Assembly: GCF_029871235.1 (NCBI RefSeq)
Contig: NZ_SSOM01000050.1
Location: 26,735 to 90,734 of the forward strand
Origin: Pseudomonas sp. BN411
GTDB lineage: Bacteria; Pseudomonadota; Gammaproteobacteria; Pseudomonadales; Pseudomonadaceae
DNA: 64,000 bases
Direction: 5' to 3'
Position 1 is the stretch's first letter; each line of letters opens with the position of its first letter. A program made the translations under genes and the position numbers. The notes beneath the pieces were generated by a model. It was not told the origin of the DNA and did no database searches. It worked only from the letters and a program-made list of their open reading frames with translations. This document shows, one piece after another, positions 35,275 through 43,690 of the stretch.

Positions 35275-36834
35275 ATGCGTATCAAAGTCCATTGCCAGAA
35301 CCGCGTGGGAATCCTGCGCGACATCCTCAACCTGCTTGTCGATTACGGCATCAACGTCAATCGCGGTGAAGTGGGGGGAGACCAGGGCAACGCGATTTAT
35401 CTGCTTTGCCCGAACATGATCAACCTGCAATTGCAGTCCCTGCGGCCGAAGCTGGAAGCCATTCCGGGTGTGTTCGGCGTCAAGCGCGTGGGCCTGATGC
35501 CCAGCGAGCGTCGCCACCTGGAGCTGAATGCGCTGCTCGGGGCGTTGGACTTCCCGGTGCTGTCCATCGACATGGGCGGTTCCATCGTCGCCGCCAACCG
35601 TGCCGCCGCCCAGTTGCTCGGCGTGCGGGTGGATGAAGTGCCGGGCATCCCCCTGGCGCGCTATGTCGAGGACTTCGACCTGCCGGAACTGGTGCGCGCC
35701 AACAAGGCGCGCATCAATGGCCTGCGGATCAAGATCAAGAACGACACCTTCCTCGCCGACATCGCGCCGCTGCAATCCGAACACGACGAAAGCGAAGCCC
35801 TGGCCGGCGCCGTGCTTACGCTGCACCGCGCCGACCGCGTGGGCGAGCGCATCTACAACGTGCGAAAGCACGAGCTGCGCGGCTTCGACAGCATCTTCCA
35901 GAGCTCCAGGGTGATGGCGGCCGTGGTGCGCGAGGCCCGCCGCATGGCGCCCCTGGATGCACCGCTGCTGATCGAAGGTGAGACCGGCACTGGCAAGGAA
36001 CTGCTGGCCCGCGCCTGCCACCTGGCGAGCCCGCGTGGGCAGTCGCCGTTCATGGCACTGAACTGCGCCGGCCTGCCGGAATCCATGGCCGAAACCGAGC
36101 TGTTCGGCTACGGCCCGGGTGCGTTTGAAGGCGCCCGGCCGGAGGGCAAGCTGGGGCTGCTGGAACTCACAGCCGGCGGCACGTTGTTCCTCGATGGCGT
36201 TGGCGAAATGAGCCCGCGTCTGCAAGCCAAGCTGTTGCGCTTCCTGCAGGACGGTTGCTTCCGCCGCGTGGGCAGTGACGAGGAGGTGTACCTGGACGTG
36301 CGGGTGATCTGCGCTACCCAGGTGGACCTTTCCGAGCTCTGCGCCCGAGGCGAATTCCGCCAGGATCTCTATCACCGCCTGAACGTGCTGTCGCTGCATA
36401 TCCCGCCGCTGCGCGAATGCCTCGACGGACTTCCACCGCTGGTGGAGCACTTCCTCGATTCGGCCAGCCGGCAGATCGGCTGCAGTCTGCCGAAGCTGGC
36501 GCCGCAGGTGCTGGACAAGCTCGGTCACTACCACTGGCCGGGCAATGTGCGACAGCTGGAGAACGTGCTGTTCCAGGCGGTTTCCTTGTGCGACGGCGGC
36601 ACCGTTCGTCCTGAACACATCCGCCTGCCCGACTACGGCGCACCGCAGCCTCTGGGGGATTTCTCCCTGGATGGGGGATTGGACGCCATCATCGGCCGTT
36701 TCGAGAAGGCGGTGCTGGAACGGCTCTATGCCGAGCATCCGAGCAGCCGCCTGCTGGGCAAGCGTCTCGGGGTTTCCCATACCACCATCGCCAACAAGCT
36801 GAAGCTGCACGGGTTGGGGAAGGAGGAGAGTTAG
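35275..36834 (+). CDS. phhR: PhhR, TyrR-type regulator of aromatic amino acid catabolism
   Basis: 519 residues from ATG 35275. ACT domain (about 1-75, KVHCQNRVGILRDILNLLVDYG) senses aromatic amino acids; PAS (about 80-190); AAA+ domain with Walker A GETGTGKE at 235-242 and DGVGEMS; C-terminal Fis-type helix-turn-helix (LGKRLGVSHTTIANKLKLHG). The loop that contacts sigma-54 reads GAFEGA (282-287) instead of GAFTGA. A weak GGGGTG site precedes the ATG. Controls the divergent phhABC operon. Confidence 0.95.
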   Translation: MRIKVHCQNRVGILRDILNLLVDYGINVNRGEVGGDQGNAIYLLCPNMINLQLQSLRPKLEAIPGVFGVKRVGLMPSERRHLELNALLGALDFPVLSIDMGGSIVAANRAAAQLLGVRVDEVPGIPLARYVEDFDLPELVRANKARINGLRIKIKNDTFLADIAPLQSEHDESEALAGAVLTLHRADRVGERIYNVRKHELRGFDSIFQSSRVMAAVVREARRMAPLDAPLLIEGETGTGKELLARACHLASPRGQSPFMALNCAGLPESMAETELFGYGPGAFEGARPEGKLGLLELTAGGTLFLDGVGEMSPRLQAKLLRFLQDGCFRRVGSDEEVYLDVRVICATQVDLSELCARGEFRQDLYHRLNVLSLHIPPLRECLDGLPPLVEHFLDSASRQIGCSLPKLAPQVLDKLGHYHWPGNVRQLENVLFQAVSLCDGGTVRPEHIRLPDYGAPQPLGDFSLDGGLDAIIGRFEKAVLERLYAEHPSSRLLGKRLGVSHTTIANKLKLHGLGKEES

Positions 36835-36945
36835 ACCATCGTTGAATGGTTCGGGGGAGGTAGGGCGCGTAAAAAGAGTCCTGTCTGAATCTTGCGTGAT
36901 GCGGACACAAGCGTTTCTGACATTCCTCTCCCGGAATGATTGGGC

Positions 36946-36973
36946 GGGCGGCCAACTGGTCGCCCATTTTTTT
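36946..36973 (+). terminator. Intrinsic terminator downstream of phhR
   Basis: 8-bp stem GGGCGGCC / GGTCGCCC (one G-T pair), loop AACT, followed by a seven-base T tract at 36967-36973. Confidence 0.85.
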
Positions 36974-37015
36974 GCCTGCGATTTTTTGGCGGACGAAGTG
37001 GCCGGGCAATGACGT

Positions 37016-37049
37016 AGGTTGGGTAGAGGAACGAAACCCAACGAGCGGG
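37016..37049. repeat. Partial palindromic repeat (element D)
   Basis: Starts with GTAGGTTGGGT; the arms GTTGGGT (37018-37024) / ACCCAAC (37036-37042) are complementary. Shares CCCAACGAGCGGG with element C. It looks like a truncated member of the same family, placed just upstream of element A within the 343-base gene-free region between phhR and mdtI. Confidence 0.55.
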
Positions 37050-37075
37050 GCCATGTATCGCCGAGAGGTTCAGTG

Positions 37076-37161
37076 CGTAGGGTGGATGTCGCTTTTCACA
37101 TCCACCAGCGTGGCCGGGCTCAACCCCCATGGTGGATCGGTAAAGCGTGATCCACCCTACG
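37076..37161. repeat. 86-bp palindromic repeat (element A)
   Basis: Perfect 12-bp terminal inverted repeats CGTAGGGTGGAT / ATCCACCCTACG. Strongly similar over its whole length to element B at 40396-40479, including the internal GATGTCGCTTTT and ACATCCACCAGCGTGGCC. Non-coding and close to the end of mdtI. Confidence 0.8.
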
Positions 37162-37177
37162 GGGCCATTTCCGAGCT

Positions 37178-37507
37178 TTATGCCAGCTTCAACAACCCCA
37201 TCCCCACCAGCAGCAATCCCAGCCCCAGCCATCCGCGTCCCGCCAGTCGCTGGCCGAACAGTGTCCAGCCGATGGCTACGGTGGCGAGGATGCCGAAGCC
37301 GCCCCAGATGGCGTAGGCCAGCGACAGGTCGATGCCGCGTACCGCCTGCGCCAGGGCGGTGAACGCCGTCAGGATGCAGAGCAGCGAAGTGACCCCCAGC
37401 AACCGACGGCGGAAGCCGTCGGAGTACTTGAGCAGAACGTTGGCCAGCACCTCCAGGGCGATGGCTGCGCCCAGCCAGGCGAAGTGGATCCAGGTCACGC
37501 CGTTCAT
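37178..37507 (-). CDS. mdtI: SMR family transporter, MdtI-like
   Basis: 109 residues, four membrane helices. The conserved helix-1 glutamate is E19 ([20 protein letters not shown]). Ends with [15 protein letters not shown]. Good AGGAGG site overlapping the end of mdtJ, so the two are translationally coupled. MdtI and MdtJ form a heterodimeric spermidine exporter in E. coli; a paired drug/polyamine exporter is likely here. Confidence 0.85.
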   Translation of the reverse strand: MNGVTWIHFAWLGAAIALEVLANVLLKYSDGFRRRLLGVTSLLCILTAFTALAQAVRGIDLSLAYAIWGGFGILATVAIGWTLFGQRLAGRGWLGLGLLLVGMGLLKLA

Positions 37508-37860
37508 GCCAGCACCTCCTGGCCTCGGGCCTCGGGTGCGGCGCGGGTGCCGGACTTGATCAGCAGGATGCCGGCGATCATCACCGCCAGGCCCAGCACC
37601 TTGTAGGGGCTGATGCTTTCACCCAGCCAGGTGACGCTGATGCCGGTGATCAGCACGATGCCGATGCCTTCCCAGAGGGCGTAGGCAACACCCACCGGCA
37701 CACGCTTGATCGCCAGCGAGAGGAAGAAATACGACAGGCCGATCAGGCCGTACATCAACAGGTGACCGAGCACGGGGGCGTGTTCGGCGGCGAACTTCAT
37801 CGAAGTAGTGCCGACGACTTCGAAAAGAATCGCGGCTAACAGATAGAACCAGGAACGCAT
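37504..37860 (-). CDS. mdtJ: SMR family transporter, MdtJ-like
   Basis: 118 residues from ATG 37860 (GGGAGG upstream), four membrane helices, conserved glutamate E14 in [16 protein letters not shown], then [19 protein letters not shown]. Longer in-frame starts are not supported. First gene of the mdtJI pair. Confidence 0.86.
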   Translation of the reverse strand: MRSWFYLLAAILFEVVGTTSMKFAAEHAPVLGHLLMYGLIGLSYFFLSLAIKRVPVGVAYALWEGIGIVLITGISVTWLGESISPYKVLGLAVMIAGILLIKSGTRAAPEARGQEVLA

Positions 37861-38050
37861 GGAGCCCTCCCTTGGGCATGCAGAGCCCTCCGCCCGGAGG
37901 CGAATGACGTGTTTGCAGGAAGTCCTGGCCATGGGGTGACGGGGCAGTGCCCGGCGCTTCCACGGCATGAGGAGAGGGGAGGGGCTACAGGTCGCCAGTC
38001 CAGTGGCGCTTGCGGGAAGCGAGACGGGCGAAGTGGAGGGGGTGAATCAG

Positions 38051-38072
38051 TGTGTTCAACATAATGAACACA
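38051..38072. promoter_or_regulatory. Perfect inverted repeat upstream of mdtJI
   Basis: TGTGTTCA-ACATAA-TGAACACA, 8-bp arms with a 6-base spacer, about 190 bases before mdtJ. Typical size for a TetR/GntR-type operator. The half-site TGTGTTC recurs at 38149. No cognate regulator adjoins. Confidence 0.55.
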
Positions 38073-38234
38073 ATATTAGCTGTTCGAATTGGTGAAAGGC
38101 AAATAGCGGGGTGTGACGGCTTGTCGCTGGAGTGCTTTGGTTTGATTTGTGTTCGTTATTTTGTTCGGTTGGAGTTGGGGGAGTTTCTGCGCTAGCTGTT
38201 GCCAGAGATCACCCATCATCGGAAATGGTGCCTT

Positions 38235-38289
38235 GTAGGAGCTAGCTGGCTAGCGAAAAGGGGCCATTCGCTGGCAAGCCAGCTCCTAC
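38235..38289. repeat. REP element
   Basis: GTAGGAGC...GCTCCTAC ends with inner GCTAGCTGGCTAGCGAA / TTCGCTGGCAAGCCAGC, the typical Pseudomonas GTAGGAGC-type REP/BIME. Related to 47545-47602. Confidence 0.8.
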
Positions 38290-38368
38290 GGGCAATGCAG
38301 TTACTTGCAACACTTGATGCAGATACAGCGAATGAATTCGCCCCTACAAGTTGTGTCACTCACCGGGA

Positions 38369-39250
38369 TCACCCCACCTCCCGACTCAACCAGTCGAAGA
38401 AGGCCTTCACCGGCGGGTGGCGTTCCCGGCCGGGCACGCAGAGGGTGGAGTAGCCCGCGCCGGCCACGCTGACCTCCGGCCGGTAGGGCACCAGCAGGCC
38501 ACTGGCGAGGCTTTCCGACACCAGGACGGAGCTGGCCAGTACCAGTCCCTGACCAGCGATGGCGGCTTGCAGGGCGTAGTGCTCTTCGTCGTACTCCCGC
38601 TGTGGCGCGATTTCCAGCAAGCGTTCTTCGCCCGCCGCCTGGCACCAGGCCTTCCAGCCCAGTTCGTAGAGCAGGGCGTTGCGCCAGCGGATGGTGATCA
38701 GGGTCGGCAGGCGGTCGCCCAGGCTGGCCACCAGCGCAGGTGAGCCATAGACACCGAAGCATTCGTCCAGCAGGCACTGGCTGTGCAAGTTGGGGTATTC
38801 GCCCATGCCGTAGCGGATGACGAAGTCGACGCTGGCGTCCTGGTGCAGGTCGATCAGGGTATTGCTGGTGTCCAGGCGCACGCTGATTTCCGGGTGCTCG
38901 GCGTAGAAGCGGCCAAGCCGGGGGATCAGCCAGAGGGCGGCGAAGGCTGGGGTGGTGGAAAGCGTGAGATTGCCGCTGCTGCGTTGCGGGCGAAGCTGGT
39001 CGAGGGTCTGGGTGACTTCCAGCAAGGCGCCGTGGAGGCTGCCGAACAGGCGCTGACCGCAATCGGTGAGGCGCACGCTGCGTGGCAGGCGCTGGAACAG
39101 CGGCACCCCCAGCCAGCTTTCCAGGCCACGAATCTGGTGGGACACCGCCGTGGGCGTCACGGCCAGTTCCTCGGCTGCGGCCTTGAAGCTGGACAGGCGC
39201 GCGGCGGACTCGAAGGTACGCAGGGCGGTGAGGGGCAGGCTGGAAAACAT
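38369..39250 (-). CDS. LysR-family transcriptional regulator
   Basis: 293 residues from the ATG at 39250; an ATG four codons earlier exists. N-terminal winged HTH (LTALRTFESAARLSSFKAAAEELAVTP), then a substrate-binding domain of the GcvA type (GVYGSPALVA, ALLYELGWKAWCQAAG). Divergent from azoR, so probably its regulator. Confidence 0.88.
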   Translation of the reverse strand: MFSSLPLTALRTFESAARLSSFKAAAEELAVTPTAVSHQIRGLESWLGVPLFQRLPRSVRLTDCGQRLFGSLHGALLEVTQTLDQLRPQRSSGNLTLSTTPAFAALWLIPRLGRFYAEHPEISVRLDTSNTLIDLHQDASVDFVIRYGMGEYPNLHSQCLLDECFGVYGSPALVASLGDRLPTLITIRWRNALLYELGWKAWCQAAGEERLLEIAPQREYDEEHYALQAAIAGQGLVLASSVLVSESLASGLLVPYRPEVSVAGAGYSTLCVPGRERHPPVKAFFDWLSREVG

Positions 39251-39274
39251 GGAAAACTCCACGGGTGAAATAGA

Positions 39275-39303
39275 TTCATCCAGATGAACAAATGCTCATT
39301 TGT
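39275..39303. promoter_or_regulatory. Two adjoining palindromes between LysR and azoR
   Basis: TTCATC-CA-GATGAA (39275-39288) directly followed by ACAAATG-CT-CATTTGT (39288-39303). Two abutting dyads in a divergent LysR intergenic region match the usual recognition plus activation site layout. Confidence 0.6.
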
Positions 39304-39388
39304 CCGGGATGGTTGGCGTAACTAGCTTAGTGCCTGAGTTTCAGCCAATTCATGTGCTTCTGGAAGCACAGTCGTCAAGGAGATTGAG

Positions 39389-40027
39389 ATGAGCACCATT
39401 CTTTCCGTGCAAGGCAGCCCCCGTGGTGAGCGCTCCCATTCCCGTCGCCTGCAGGAGTCGTTCCTCAAGGCATGGCAGGCGCGCGAGGAAGACCGCGAGG
39501 TCCTGCGTCGCGAAGTGGGGCGGGTGGCGATTCCAGCGGTCACCGAGGGCTGGATCGCTGCAGCTTTCCATCCGGAGCCCGAGGCGCGCACCGAAGTGAT
39601 GAAGGCCGACCTTGCCGTGAGCGACCTGCTGGTGGATGAGCTGTTCGCCGCCGACCGCCTGGTGATTTCCGCGCCCATGTACAACTTCGGCGTACCCAGC
39701 GGGATCAAGGCCTGGGTCGACCAGATCGTGCGTATTCGCCGCACTTTCGATTTCGACCCGAACAAGCAGGGCAATCCCTATACCCCGCTGGTACTGGGGC
39801 GCAAGGCGCTGATCATCACCACCCGTGGCGACCACGGCTACGGCCCCGGCGGCGCCAACGCCCACATGAACCACGCCGACGTCTACCTGCGCACCGTGCT
39901 GGGGTACATCGGCATCACCGACGTGACGGTGGTGGCGGTGGAAAACGACGAGTTCGGCGGTGACGCCTTCGCGCAGTCCTACCAGCGTGCCGAGCGGACC
40001 CTGGCGGACCTGGCGGAGACCTTCTGA
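39389..40027 (+). CDS. azoR: FMN-dependent NADH:quinone/azo oxidoreductase AzoR
   Basis: 212 residues. Flavodoxin-like fold: VQGSPRGERSHSRRL at the N terminus binds FMN phosphate and APMYNFGVPSGIKAWVDQI contacts the isoalloxazine ring. Reduces quinones and azo dyes in two-electron steps. AAGGAG precedes the ATG. Followed 10 bases later by an SMR gene. Confidence 0.92.
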   Translation: MSTILSVQGSPRGERSHSRRLQESFLKAWQAREEDREVLRREVGRVAIPAVTEGWIAAAFHPEPEARTEVMKADLAVSDLLVDELFAADRLVISAPMYNFGVPSGIKAWVDQIVRIRRTFDFDPNKQGNPYTPLVLGRKALIITTRGDHGYGPGGANAHMNHADVYLRTVLGYIGITDVTVVAVENDEFGGDAFAQSYQRAERTLADLAETF

Positions 40028-40037
40028 GGAGACGGCC

Positions 40038-40343
40038 ATGGCCTGGATATTTCTGCTGGTAGCGGCATTCTTCGAGGTGTTGTTCGCCATGGGCATGAAG
40101 TACGCCGAAGGCTTTACCCGGCCCTGGCCCAGCCTGCTGGTGGTGGTGGCCGCAGTGGCCGGGATCTGGTTCCTGACCTTGTCCATGCGGGTGCTGCCGG
40201 TGAGCATCGCCTATCCCATCTGGACCGCCATCGGCACGCTGGGCACGGTGCTGCTGGGCTTCCTCCTGCTGGGCGAGGCGCTGACGCCGACCAAGCTGGT
40301 GTCGGTGGCGCTGATCGTCGCGGGAGTTGCCGGGCTGAAGTAG
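40038..40343 (+). CDS. sugE: SMR family exporter, SugE/Gdx-like
   Basis: 101 residues, four membrane helices, conserved glutamate E13 in AAFFEVLFAMGMKYAEGF, then SIAYPIWTAIGTLGTVLLGF. GAGGAG precedes ATG 40038; co-transcribed with azoR. SugE-type proteins export guanidinium ions or quaternary ammonium compounds. I see no guanidine riboswitch upstream. Confidence 0.85.
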   Translation: MAWIFLLVAAFFEVLFAMGMKYAEGFTRPWPSLLVVVAAVAGIWFLTLSMRVLPVSIAYPIWTAIGTLGTVLLGFLLLGEALTPTKLVSVALIVAGVAGLK

Positions 40344-40358
40344 CTGCTTCACCTGTGG

Positions 40359-40376
40359 AGGCGATTTCAATCGCCT
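40359..40376. repeat. REP-like palindrome
   Basis: AGGCGATT-TC-AATCGCCT, a perfect 8-bp dyad just after sugE and 20 bases before element B. A common Pseudomonas REP core; may also act as a terminator for azoR-sugE. Confidence 0.6.
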
Positions 40377-40395
40377 GGGACCGCGCAGCGGGCCT

Positions 40396-40479
40396 GTAGG
40401 GTGGATGTCGCTTTTGACATCCACCAGCGTGGCCAGGCCTGGCACCGATGGTGGACCGATAAAGCGTGGCCCACCCTAC
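40396..40479. repeat. 84-bp palindromic repeat (element B)
   Basis: Terminal arms GTAGGGTGG / CCACCCTAC. Second copy of element A (37076-37161), differing at scattered positions. Located between the convergent azoR-sugE unit and the PBP gene. Confidence 0.8.
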
Positions 40480-40486
40480 GAAAGGC

Positions 40487-43400
40487 CTACCGCCTGCTCA
40501 CCTGCACCGCTGGCGCCAGGTCCTGGCACTGGGTGTTCTGGCCCGGGATGAGGTAGGGCTGGAGGATCGGCGCCATGCCTTTGAGCACCTGCACGGGCAG
40601 GGCGGAGGTGAAGCTGAACTTGTCGGCCTGGCTGCCTTCGACGAAGGCGGTGAGGGTGCCGAAGTGGCGCGGGCCCAGGTAGAAGACGAAGGTGGCGGTG
40701 CGGTTCATCGCCTTGGAGCTCTTCACCGTGCCCCAGCGGGTCACCGTCTGGATGCGGTTGTCGCCGGTGCCGGTCTTGCCGCCCATGACCAGCGGCTGGC
40801 CGTTGGGCAGAGTGAAGCTGCCCTGCAGTCGCCGCGCGGTGCCGCCTTCGACCACCTTGGAAAGGGCGTCGCGCAGGGTGGCGGCCACTTCCGAGGTCAT
40901 CACCCGCTTGCCTTCGCTGGTCTGGTGTCCCACCAGGGTTTCGTAAGGGGTATCGGCGGCGAAGTGGAGCTGGTCGATGCGCAGGGTGGACTGGCGCACG
41001 CCGTCGTTGAGGATGATGCCCATGAGTTCCGCCAGCGCCGCCGGACGGTCGCCGGAGCTGCCCAGGGCGGTGGCCAGCGACGGCACCAGGTGGTCGAAGG
41101 GGTAACCCAGGGACTTCCAGTGCTCGTGGATGTCGAGGAAGGCTTCTACCTCCAGCATGATGCGGATGCGCTTGTCGCGGGCGTATTTGCGCTTGGACTT
41201 GAACAGCCAGCCATACACCTCGCGGCGCTCGTCGCCACTGGCTTCCACGGCGTCGCGGTAGGTTGCCGTCGGGTGCGCCTGCAGGTAGCCGAGCAACCAG
41301 AGCTCCAGCGGGTGGACGCGGGCCACGTAGCCCTGGTCGTTGAGGTTGAAGGCGCCCGGTCCGTAGCGCGTGTAGAGATCCTCGATGCGCTTGTCGGTCA
41401 GCGGCGGGTTGGCCTTGGGCACCCGCTCGCGCATGAAGGTGGCGAAGGTGGCCATGTCGGCCTGCGGCTGCAGGTAGCGGTGGATCGCGGCCATCCGCGC
41501 GCCCCAGGGGTTGAGGCCGTCGAGGAAGGTGGCCAGGCGCTGGTCCGCATCCTTGCCCTGGTACTTGTTCCAGAAGCGGCGCAGGTAGGTCTGGCTCTCG
41601 CGGGAGACGAACAGGTCCAGATAGCCCTGGCGGCGCGGGTCCTTGTCGTCGGTCAGGAGCTGCATCTTGCCGCCGTCGGGGCGGTACATGTCGTGCCGCA
41701 CCACATCGCGCAACAGGCGCACGAACGGCAGGTTGATGGATTCACGCAGGGCATCGCGCAGGGAGGGCCGGCGGCCGTTGTCCTCCTTGCGGAAGTTGTT
41801 GAAGGCGTGCAGCCCGCCGCCGGTGAAAAAGGCTTCGTAGGGGCTGGCGGAATAGGTGCGATCCAGGGCCGCTTGAAGCATGGCGCTGAGGTCCCGGTCC
41901 TTGGTCTGGATCAGGTAGTCGATGGCCCAGCGGCTGATGAAGTCGAGCGGGTCGACCGGCACCTTGCGCAGCTCGTCCACGGGTAGCCCGGCGTAGCGCT
42001 GGTGCAGGGTGGCGACGTTCTCCAGGTAGGTGGCCAGCACCCGTAGCTTGGCAGTGGAGCCCAGTTCCAGCTTGCTGCCCTCGTTGATGTCGAAGGGCTG
42101 GTCGGTGTTGTCGGTCTGCACCCGCACGCGATTACCCGATGGCGTGCGTTCGAAGAGGGTGAAGCTGTAGCGCACTTCGCGGGTCTTTTCCGGTGACAGC
42201 AGGCGTTCGCCATAGAGGCCCACCAGTTCGGCGAAGGCCGGATCGGCCAGTTGCCGCAGGTACTCGGTGACGGCGTTCTGCAACTCGCTCTGCAGGGTAC
42301 TGCTGGCGGTCAGGTCGAGGCGGTCGAGGTCGTAGAGCGGCATATTCAACATGCCCGAGAGACGACTGCGGGCGACGCTGATGCCCTTGTTCGCTTCCAC
42401 CGCCTGGATGGCCGGTTCTTCCACCCAGTTGCGGAAACGCAGCTTGGCGCTGAGGGCAGCATCGCGTAGCGGCGTATCGATGACACCAGCGCTGGCCAAC
42501 ACGCGGATATGGCTGTCGGTGAGGGCGTTCAGCTCTTCATGGGCGCTGGACAGGTAATAGGAAGGGCGACGTTGGGCGATGAACAGCGAGAGCACCTGGC
42601 GCATGGCCAGGCCGCGTGCAGCCAGGTCGCTGCTGTCGTCCGCCAGGGTCTTGTTGACCCGGTTGAAGTCCGCTCCGTACCAAACCCGCAGGCCGTCGGC
42701 GATGCCGTGCACCTCGCCGTGCCCCGGCGCTGCCGAGAGCGGCACGCTGTTCAGGTAGTCCGTGACGATGCGTTCACGCGCCGCCAGGGTTTGCGGGCCT
42801 TGCTGGTAGGCACGCACGCTGGCGGAGACCATCTGGCGAATCTTCTCGGAAGCGGAAATGGTGCGGCCGAAGGGCGAGTGGCGATATTTCTCCAGCTGGG
42901 TGGCCAGGGTGCTGCCCCCGGCTGACTGGCCTTCGTAGTCGATGGCCTTGCCCACCTGGGTCAGCGCGGCCTTGGAAAAGCGTGGCCAGTCCACGGCCGG
43001 GTTGGCCAAGGGCGTTTCGCGGTCCAGCAACTTGCGGTTCTCGATGAACAGCAGACTGCTGACCAGCAGCGGCGGAATGCTGGTGAAGTCCGGGTAACGC
43101 TGCTGTGGATAACTGAACTGATAGAAGGGCAGACCGCGGCAATCACAGATATTGATGCCGGCCTGGATCTTCTCGCGGTACGGCGGGAACAAGCCGTGTT
43201 CGACATAGCTGATCAGCGCCGGGGAGAAGCGCGTCTGTTGCTGCACCTGATAGCCGCGCTTTTCCAGGCGATCGAGCATCTGCGGCAGCGAGGCGTAGCC
43301 CAGGCGGCGGTCGAACGGGCCGTCACCGGGGTAACGGATGGACTTGCTGGGGCCATCCTCGAGCTTGTAGCTGAGCGTTGCGGCGTAGCGGCTGATTTCC

Positions 43401-43594
43401 CGGGCCTGGAAGCGCGAGGTCTGCATTTCGTGGGTAGCGGCAACGCCGACGATGCCGGCGGTCACCAGGAAGACGCTCCAGAACAGGAAGCGGTGCTTGC
43501 GGCGCGGCGGCTTTTCCGGCGGGACGCCCGAGCCATTGAGAGGGCCTTGGGGTACCTCTTTCCTTGCTGCGTCGGATTGCCATATTGCGCCCAT
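40487..43594 (-). CDS. Large class A-type penicillin-binding protein with an insertion between SxN and KTG
   Basis: 1035 residues from the ATG at 43594; an ATG 27 codons upstream is possible. Cytoplasmic tail, membrane helix (about 36-54), glycosyltransferase-like domain (about 150-345), transpeptidase domain. Transpeptidase motifs are intact: S513-T-A-K516, S619-I-N621, K940-T-G. About 320 residues separate SxN from KTG, far more than usual in class A PBPs. Glycosyltransferase motifs are divergent: FIENRKLL (E185) instead of EDRRF, GGSTLATQLEK (226-236), and SEKIRQM where RKxxE is expected. It may be a transpeptidase with altered or lost polymerase activity. A solitary gene. Confidence 0.82.
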   Translation of the reverse strand: MGAIWQSDAARKEVPQGPLNGSGVPPEKPPRRKHRFLFWSVFLVTAGIVGVAATHEMQTSRFQAREISRYAATLSYKLEDGPSKSIRYPGDGPFDRRLGYASLPQMLDRLEKRGYQVQQQTRFSPALISYVEHGLFPPYREKIQAGINICDCRGLPFYQFSYPQQRYPDFTSIPPLLVSSLLFIENRKLLDRETPLANPAVDWPRFSKAALTQVGKAIDYEGQSAGGSTLATQLEKYRHSPFGRTISASEKIRQMVSASVRAYQQGPQTLAARERIVTDYLNSVPLSAAPGHGEVHGIADGLRVWYGADFNRVNKTLADDSSDLAARGLAMRQVLSLFIAQRRPSYYLSSAHEELNALTDSHIRVLASAGVIDTPLRDAALSAKLRFRNWVEEPAIQAVEANKGISVARSRLSGMLNMPLYDLDRLDLTASSTLQSELQNAVTEYLRQLADPAFAELVGLYGERLLSPEKTREVRYSFTLFERTPSGNRVRVQTDNTDQPFDINEGSKLELGSTAKLRVLATYLENVATLHQRYAGLPVDELRKVPVDPLDFISRWAIDYLIQTKDRDLSAMLQAALDRTYSASPYEAFFTGGGLHAFNNFRKEDNGRRPSLRDALRESINLPFVRLLRDVVRHDMYRPDGGKMQLLTDDKDPRRQGYLDLFVSRESQTYLRRFWNKYQGKDADQRLATFLDGLNPWGARMAAIHRYLQPQADMATFATFMRERVPKANPPLTDKRIEDLYTRYGPGAFNLNDQGYVARVHPLELWLLGYLQAHPTATYRDAVEASGDERREVYGWLFKSKRKYARDKRIRIMLEVEAFLDIHEHWKSLGYPFDHLVPSLATALGSSGDRPAALAELMGIILNDGVRQSTLRIDQLHFAADTPYETLVGHQTSEGKRVMTSEVAATLRDALSKVVEGGTARRLQGSFTLPNGQPLVMGGKTGTGDNRIQTVTRWGTVKSSKAMNRTATFVFYLGPRHFGTLTAFVEGSQADKFSFTSALPVQVLKGMAPILQPYLIPGQNTQCQDLAPAVQVSRR

Positions 43595-43690
43595 AGTCCA
43601 CCGGCCTGGCCTGTTGCCGCTCTTGCTTGCAATCTTAGTAGGTCGCCGGCTGGCTGCATGGCGGAGTGGCGGCAAAACAGGAGTGAATCA

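Larger units (their letters stand above)
37861..38368. other. Intergenic region of 508 bases upstream of mdtJI
   Basis: No gene. It holds the inverted repeat at 38051-38072, an AT-rich block to about 38170 with a second TGTGTTCG half-site at 38149-38156, and a REP element at 38235-38289. It ends at the stop of the LysR gene. This AT-rich stretch contrasts with the flanking DNA and probably contains the mdtJI promoter. Confidence 0.6.

Noticed and set aside
35191..37041. 616-codon minus-strand frame opposite phhR
   Set aside because: Shadow of phhR codon bias; no start site or recognisable domain.
37861..38040. Guanidine riboswitch before the SMR genes
   Set aside because: No paired hairpins with ACGR loops and no ykkC-like core could be recognised; same for the region before sugE.
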